A DNA stretch of 64,000 nucleotides from Quillaja saponaria (Eukaryota; Streptophyta; Magnoliopsida; Fabales; Quillajaceae): NCBI GenBank assembly GCA_029379385.1, contig CM055618.1:4164134-4228133 (forward strand), in the 5' to 3' direction. Position numbers and translations under genes: made by a program. The notes beneath the pieces were generated by a model. The model ran no database searches and was not told the origin of the DNA. It worked only from the letters and a program-made list of their open reading frames with translations. Positions 58,880 through 64,000 of this stretch are shown piece by piece; the first letter of the stretch is position 1; each line of letters begins with the position of its first letter.

Positions 58880-59945
58880 ATATGTGTATGTGTAAAAGAA
58901 CATTTTGCCCCTCATAACCCAAATATACACAATACATTAACTTGCGTAGTTTTGTCATCAGATGTCCAACCGATGTTATGTTTCTTCCTACCAGTCATAT
59001 ATGATAGTGCCGTATGGTTTGCTCATCCTAAAGATGTTTAAATGACCATTTTGCCCCCCACGAATTGAAAAAGGCTAAATTTACACATAGAACTCATTCA
59101 CTTGAGTAGTTTTTTAATCCGAAGTCCAAATGAAGTTATATATATTTTTCCTACATGTCATAGTTAACACGACAGATGCTGCAGTTTAGTCAAATCGTCC
59201 TAAAGATGTATAAATGATATTTTCTGCCTGACAAACTAAAAAAAAAAAAAAAAGAAGCTAATTTTACACACACTACATGTTAACTTATGTTATTTTTTCC
59301 ATCGGATGTCCAAATAACGTTATGTTTCTTCCTATATGTCATTTTTGACACCATGAATGTTAACAGTATGCTCAGCTCATTCTAAAGATGTGTAAATGAC
59401 CAATTTACTCCTCACGACCTGAAAAACACTAAGTTTACACACACAACACATTAACTTGCTCTAATTTTTTATCAAATGTGTAAATGATGTTCTGTTTCTT
59501 CCTACAAGTCATATTTGATAGTACGGACGTTGTAGTATGCTTGGCTTGTTCTAAAGATGTGTAAATGACCATTTTATGCTCCACAACCCGTATACACACA
59601 ACATGTCAATGTGCGTAATTTTTTTCATCGGATGTCCAATTGACTATATGTTTCTTCCTACAATGACATATTTGACAGTATCCAAAGCTGCAGTATGCTC
59701 AGCTTGTCCTAAAATGTGTATACAGTAAGCTGCATAAGACGTTAAGCTGCACAGTTTTTTCCTTGGATGTCCAAATGATGTTTCTTTTCTTCCTATGAGT
59801 CATATTTGACACTACGGACGTATGGTTGACTTGTCCTAAAAAATATGTAAATGACCAATTTTCTCCCAATAACTAAAAAAATACTAAGTTTATAACTTGT
59901 GTAGTTTTTCATTGAGTTATAAGTCTTATTTGATAGTACAAACCA
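58880..59945. repeat. Tandem satellite, about seven units of 115-180 bp
   Basis: The phrase 'cctaaagatgtgtaaatgac' or a close variant recurs at about 59,027, 59,199, 59,379, 59,552, 59,708 and 59,836, with a partial first unit near 58,890. Each unit also has 'catcggatgtccaaatga', 'tgtttcttcctac' and 'gtcatatttgaca' in the same order. Units differ in length and at many bases, so the array is old. No reading frame runs through it. Confidence 0.88.
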
Positions 59946-60135
59946 TGAGGTGAGTCTCTTAATTTGATTAAGTCATAAGCCATGAGAAAGCAAGATAGCC
60001 TATGAAGTGAGGATTTCATTGATAAATGCATGACGCTAACTAACAAGCATACTATATACAAGTGAGGAACATAATTATATTATATCATCAGTAATAAATT
60101 TTTCAAAAATATTTAGATGTACAAAACAAAAAAAT
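59946..60135 (-). other. Possible 3' UTR of the acidic exon
   Basis: AT-rich sequence directly after the stop codon at 60,136-60,138 on the minus strand. It contains AATAAAT-like runs in either direction but no convincing signal. Confidence 0.3.
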
Positions 60136-60275
60136 TTAATCATTGTCTTCACACTCTATGTCTTCAGTCTCATTGTTTTCACCCTCTTCTTTATCTTCAA
60201 CATCTTCTAAGTCCAAATTTCTCTCTTCATCATCTGAATCATCATTTTCATCATCATCTTTATCTTTGATAAGGA
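60136..60275 (-). pseudogene. Acidic C-terminal exon of an unknown gene
   Basis: The minus strand is open for about 46 codons to a TAA at 60,138-60,136. It is more than half Asp and Glu (for example DKDDDENDDSDDEER, EDVEDKEEGE), ending IECEDND. An AG acceptor-like cttatcaaag precedes it near 60,262. Acidic tails like this occur in histone chaperones and other chromatin proteins, but the tail alone does not identify the gene. It may be a last exon captured or stranded among repeats. Confidence 0.45.
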
Positions 60276-60787
60276 TGCAAGTGAGCAGCCCAACATGAGC
60301 CTATTTGAAAATGCAAATGATCCCAATGTGAACCTTCTTAAGAAAAAGTCAACCCAATTTGGGTTAGTGGTTCAAGAAGTAACTAAAGCCCAAAAGTTCA
60401 TATTTGACCAGCCTACTATTTGATTTGATTATTCAACAATCCAATTAGTTAGTCAAAGCAACGAATGTCTAATGTGTTTCTTTGAATGTTTTAATATGTT
60501 AGTCTTGTTAGTCATTTCCTATGTGTTTTTGGAAGTTGTAATATGTTAGTCTTGTTAGTCAGTTCCTATGTGTTTTTGAAAATTGTAATGTGTCAGCCTT
60601 TCCCTATACTTAGAGGGTTGTTCCATGTTATATATATCTTTATTCAGATTAATAAAAGGCATTGACAGTTACTAAAGTGGATTCATTAAGTGGCGAACTT
60701 AATTTGAGTTCTTATCTTTAAAGTGGTGAATTCGTTATCCTCAAAGTGGCGAACTTGTATTAACTCACTGTTTTACTTTGTGAAACA
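60276..60787 (+). repeat. Probable 5' LTR of a Ty3/gypsy element
   Basis: It ends ...GTGAAACA nine bases before a tRNA-Met primer site. A TATA-like 'gttatatatatctt' is at about 60,628 and an AATAAA at 60,651. A 48-base tandem repeat lies at about 60,490-60,585 (gttagtcttgttagtca...). The 5' boundary is a guess; the first 145 bases hold an unrecognised plus-strand frame ending at 60,421. Confidence 0.55.
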
Positions 60788-60795
60788 ATATCATT

Positions 60796-60806
60796 TGGTA
60801 TCAGAG
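60796..60806 (+). other. tRNA-Met primer-binding site (partial)
   Basis: TGGTATCAGAG matches the first 11 bases of the initiator tRNA-Met complement, then diverges. Confidence 0.7.
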
Positions 60807-60871
60807 ATTAGAAACAAAGAAAACCTGGTGTAACCAAGTTAAAATTAAAAAATTTAGCTCTCAAGTTCTTA

Positions 60872-61460
60872 ATGGCATCATGGCAAAGTGAGGGAGTACT
60901 ATTCCTCCATATTTTCAAGGCATGAATGACTATGAACATGACAGTTAACCCTTAACATGGAAGAAACCAATGCAAAGCACATGAAGAGGTGGAAGATCAA
61001 AAACCTGTTTGTGATGATGATGATTCAAGTGCTAAAGATCGTAATTTCCAAAGGCTTTTAGACAGCCACAAGCATGTGAAAGGGATACAAAGATTGAAGT
61101 TCCAGAATTTGATGGCAAAATGCAAGGTGATGTTTTCTTAGATTGGTTGTATATTGTGGAAAGAATATTTAATTTGAAGGAATATTCAGAGGAAAGCAAG
61201 ATGAAATTGATGGCTATCAAATTGATGGGTTATGCTTCACTTTGGTGGAAAAACTTGAGGAGGGAAAGGAACAAAGAAGGGTCCTATGGAAGAGTACAAA
61301 AGGAAATTGGAGCACTTAATGCATTGGTGTGACATTAGTGAACCTGAGGAACAAATCATTGCACAGTTCTTAAAGGATTGACAAAGGGAGCTTGCAAATA
61401 AAATCAAACGACAACCATTATGCACTTTTAATGTTGTTAGAAAACTTGCTATCACCATTT
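60872..61460 (+). pseudogene. Ty3/gypsy gag remnant
   Basis: The first ATG after the primer site is at 60,872 (MASWQSEG). A gag capsid domain is seen at about 61,090-61,330: VPEFDGKMQGDVFLDWLYIV, NLKEYSEESKMKLMAIKL and YASLWWKNL. It then shifts frame into text near 61,400. The wording is that of chromovirus-type gypsy gag. A stop follows MASW within 20 codons, so it is broken. Confidence 0.75.
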
Positions 61461-61890
61461 GGCAACAATGGAAGAATCACATTGGTTCCAAAGGGCAATG
61501 GTTTGAAAGTTACAGAGAAATGTTTGGTTTCTTTCTCCATTGGTAGGAAATACAAAGATGAAGTATAGTGGTGATGTTGAATCCATGGCTGGGTTTAAAA
61601 ATACTCATTCATTTGTCAAGGATGGTGTTCAGATTATTTTAGCTCCCTTGAAGCCTGAATTGAAATATTCCAAGGTTGGTAATTCTTTCTAACAGGTTCA
61701 CAACTAAATCAAGTTTTGGCTAAGCCAGGTGAAATCTAATCTCTCTTGGCAACTCAACAAAGCATTGTATTTATCTTGTCCCATGAGTTGCCCTATCTAA
61801 TAAAGCAGCCTATTGATGAATCTAATTTAACAAGTTGAATTACAAAGGCAAGTGGATCATTTAATGACTAAGAGGCTGATTTGAGAAAGT
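61461..61890 (+). pseudogene. Gag-protease linker region of the gypsy element
   Basis: No intact frame. Protease-like end text (IILAPLKPE, about 61,640-61,665) is present. No D-S/T-G motif was found, so the protease active site seems lost. Confidence 0.5.
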
Positions 61891-62890
61891 ATGAGCCCTT
61901 GTGCTTTTCCTGCTCAACTAGTACCAAAGAAGAATGGTTCATGGTGTATGTGTGTTGATAGTAGAGCCATCAACAAGATTACCATAAAGTATTGGTTTCC
62001 TATTCCAAGGTTGGATGATTTACTTGATCAACTTCATGGTGCTAAGGTGTTCTCAAAAATTAATCTCCAAAGTGATTATCACCAAATCATAATATAATGA
62101 GAGATGAGATGAATGGAAAACAACATTCACATCGAGAAAGGGACTTTATGAGTGGCCTGCAATGCCATTTGGGCTTTCAATTGCACCAAGGATTTTCATG
62201 AGGCTCATGACACATGTTTTCACACCTATCATGGGAATGTTTGTGGTTGTATACTTTGATGACATTTTGTTTTCTAGTAAATCTTTGCAAGACCATTTAG
62301 AGCATCTAAGGAGTGGTTTTCAAACCTTGAGGGAACAAAGATGGATAACCTTGTTTTCTTGGGTTATATGGTGTTTAGCATAGGAATAAAGATGGATCCT
62401 ACCAAGGTGTAAGCAATAGAAAGTTGGTTAGTTCCTAAAACTATTCATGATGTATGGATCTTCAATGGGATGATCTATTTCTATAGGAGGTATAAACCTC
62501 CTATCACTAAATGCCTTAAGGGAGAAATTTTTAAATGGACCAAGGAAACCCATGAAAGCTTAATCTTATCAAGAGGAAGATAACCACAGTCCTAATTCTA
62601 ATAATTCCATATTTCAACCAAGTGTTTGTAGTAGATTGGGATGCATCAAATGTGGGAATTGGTGTTGTACTTAGCTAAGAAAAGAGATCCATTACTTTCT
62701 TTTTTTAATGAAAAATTAAATGATGCCAAGAGGAAATATTTAACTTATGACAAAGAGGCATTGAAGTACTTGAGCAACTAACATAAGCTCATTGCATGAC
62801 ATACAAAATGGGTAGAATTCCTTCAACTTTTTCAGTTTGTTCTCAAACATAAATCTGGACAATTAGATGTCTTGAGTAGAACATGTTTTG
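61891..62890 (+). pseudogene. Ty3/gypsy reverse transcriptase and RNase H
   Basis: RT text begins at 61,891: [38 protein letters not shown] and [22 protein letters not shown]. After a stop near 62,095 it resumes with [16 protein letters not shown] (62,162) and the catalytic YFDD, intact at 62,252-62,263, then [12 protein letters not shown]. The KIDLRSGYHQ motif reads [10 protein letters not shown], so the first catalytic Asp is Asn. RNase H traces follow, for example VEFLQLFQFVLKHKSGQLDVLSR (about 62,812-62,880). Frameshifts are many after 62,380. Confidence 0.8.
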
Positions 62891-63059
62891 TTAAACATTA
62901 TGCAATCTGTGGTGGTTGGTTTTGAGGCTTATTAAAGCTCTTATGAAGATGATTCTGCATTTGGCAATGAAAACATTTTTAAAAGGATGAAAGAACCAAT
63001 TTTTTATTAATGATGGTGTCCTTTTCAGAGGTGAACATCTTTGTATACCAAAATGTTTT

Positions 63060-63543
63060 CTTAGAGAAGCCATAATTCAATAGGCTCATGGTGGAGGACT
63101 TGTTGGACACTTTGGCCAATACAAAACCTTAATCATGGTGCAAGAAAACTTCTATTGGCCTAAGCCTGTACAAAACGTTGAGAAGATTGTGAAAAGATGT
63201 ACTAATTGTCACAAAGCCAAGATGCATGGGAGCAATGCTAGATTATATGCTCCACTTCCAATTCCAACAGCACCTCGGGAAGATGTGAGTATGGATTTTA
63301 TTGTGGGTCTGCCTAGAACTCAAGGAGGTAAAGATTCAATTATGGTATTAGACAGATTTTCTAAAATGGCGTATTTTGTTCCGTTCAATGAAACTTCGAA
63401 TGCCACACGTAATGCTGACCTTTATTTGCAAGAAATTGTTAAGCTTCATGGCATTCCTAAAACCATCACTTCTGATCGAGATTCAAAACTTTTGAGTCAT
63501 TTTTGGAAGACTCTTTGGAAAAAGTTGGGAAATAAGTTTCAAT
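63060..63543 (+). pseudogene. Ty3/gypsy integrase, truncated by an LTR
   Basis: The zinc-binding HHCC set appears complete: His at 63,087 and 63,108, then C-T-N-C at about 63,199-63,210. The core has MDFIVGLPR (first Asp, about 63,294) and TSDRDSK (second Asp, about 63,470), then FWKTLWKKLGNKFQF. At about 63,543 the text changes to LTR family E, so the catalytic Glu and C-terminus are lost. One codon is missing in the IMVVVDRFSK-like stretch (reads IMVLDRFSK). The 136 codons from 63,135 are open. Confidence 0.82.
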
Positions 63544-63545
63544 TT

Positions 63546-63889
63546 AGACTCCTAGTGGCCCCAATTAAGATTCCCACTAGACATGTTATTGACTCTCGAG
63601 AAAATAAGTTTTTCCATATATGTAAGATGACAATTACTTTTTTACCCTTATGTGATTGGAAGTTAACTATTAATATGAAGACTCCATTAAGCCTTCTAGG
63701 TTCTTAACCTAAGTCAATTAAAGAGTGTAAACAATTAGGTTTTCTTGTACATTGGCAATAAATGTAATTTGATACTTCCTAAGATACTTGATTAAATTAA
63801 AACACTTTTAATTTAACTTTGGTTTTGCTAAACCAAGCAACTTATATTCATAGATCAAGATTAACATCTAGCAAACTATACTAGGACCT
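63546..63889 (-). repeat. Family E LTR fragment, minus orientation
   Basis: Inverted relative to 11,560-11,960; the match covers 'ggtttagcaaaaccaaagtt', 'cttaggaagtatc' and 'gacttaggttaagaa'. It interrupts the integrase frame and ends near 'ggccactaggagtctaaa'. Confidence 0.75.
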
Positions 63890-64000
63890 GGCCAGTCCTT
63901 CAGATCTCATTAATTATCAAGAATAAACAATAACCAGAGTAAGCAAGACAACTTTAAAAACTGTAAAAATGGGATACTATCCATTACAAAATATTTAAGA
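63890..64000 (-). mobile_element. LINE 3' end
   Basis: 'ctaggacctgg(c)cagtcctt(c)aga' and the following 'tcattaatta' plus A-rich stretch repeat the 3' end of the LINE at 23,180-23,240 in the same orientation. The rest of this LINE lies beyond the window. Confidence 0.6.

Noticed and set aside
58880..59945. CRISPR-like array
   Set aside because: Units are 115-180 bp, diverged and without short identical repeats and unique spacers; the genome is a plant.

Overview
This window is AT-rich nuclear DNA of a flowering plant, most likely a eudicot. The evidence is a spliced plant-type terpene synthase gene, plant Ty3/gypsy elements primed by tRNA-Asp or tRNA-Met, a DUF4283-type LINE, CACTA and MULE transposon remnants, and an endogenous caulimovirid of petuvirus type. 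I see no intact protein-coding gene. It reads as a graveyard of nested transposable elements with one recognisable host gene, itself broken, and a few host-like scraps. Family boundaries below were found by eye from repeated text inside the window. Edges marked by target-site duplications are exact; most others are good to about 10-50 bases.

Layout. 1-6,330: three copies of a long LTR family (family A, TGTCACACC...TTATAACA) nested in one another. 6,331-9,220: a decayed plant-transposon-protein gene on the minus strand with its flanks. 9,220-12,100: more LTR debris (families A and E). 12,118-13,304: unassigned. 13,305-23,004: overlapping Athila-like Ty3/gypsy remains (two LTR families, two primer sites, two gag copies, protease, RNase H, integrase), with a solo LTR (family F) where the reverse transcriptase should be. 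23,005-29,005: another family F LTR split by a 4.7-kb LINE. 29,010-33,203: LTR, CACTA-end and unassigned DNA. 33,204-40,510: a unit-length endogenous pararetrovirus on the minus strand, followed by a partial second copy (40,990-41,940). 42,231-48,655: a terpene synthase pseudogene on the minus strand, whose second exon carries a 3.5-kb family A LTR. 49,252-52,163: a small inverted-repeat element, a MULE transposase 3' end and a GRF-like zinc-finger fragment. 52,281-55,620: a Tekay/Del-like gypsy pol. 55,625-58,708: oppositely oriented Athila-type LTRs. 58,880-59,945: a tandem satellite. 60,136-60,275: an acidic exon-like tail. 60,276-63,543: a third gypsy element (gag, RT, RNase H, integrase), interrupted by an LTR and then by the end of another LINE.

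How the parts fit. The order of events can be partly read. The family A element at 370-3,710 went into an older A copy, which had itself landed in a third. The LINE post-dates the family F LTR it splits. The A element at 44,044-47,540 post-dates the terpene synthase gene. The viral insert appears to have been opened at its tRNA-Met primer site, the place where pararetroviral DNA is naturally interrupted. The strongest candidates for a second look are that viral junction, the exact LTR insertion in the terpene synthase exon, the three-level LTR nest, the LINE lacking its RT, and the satellite beside the acidic exon. I found no CRISPR array, rRNA or tRNA gene, and nothing I would call a new working system.
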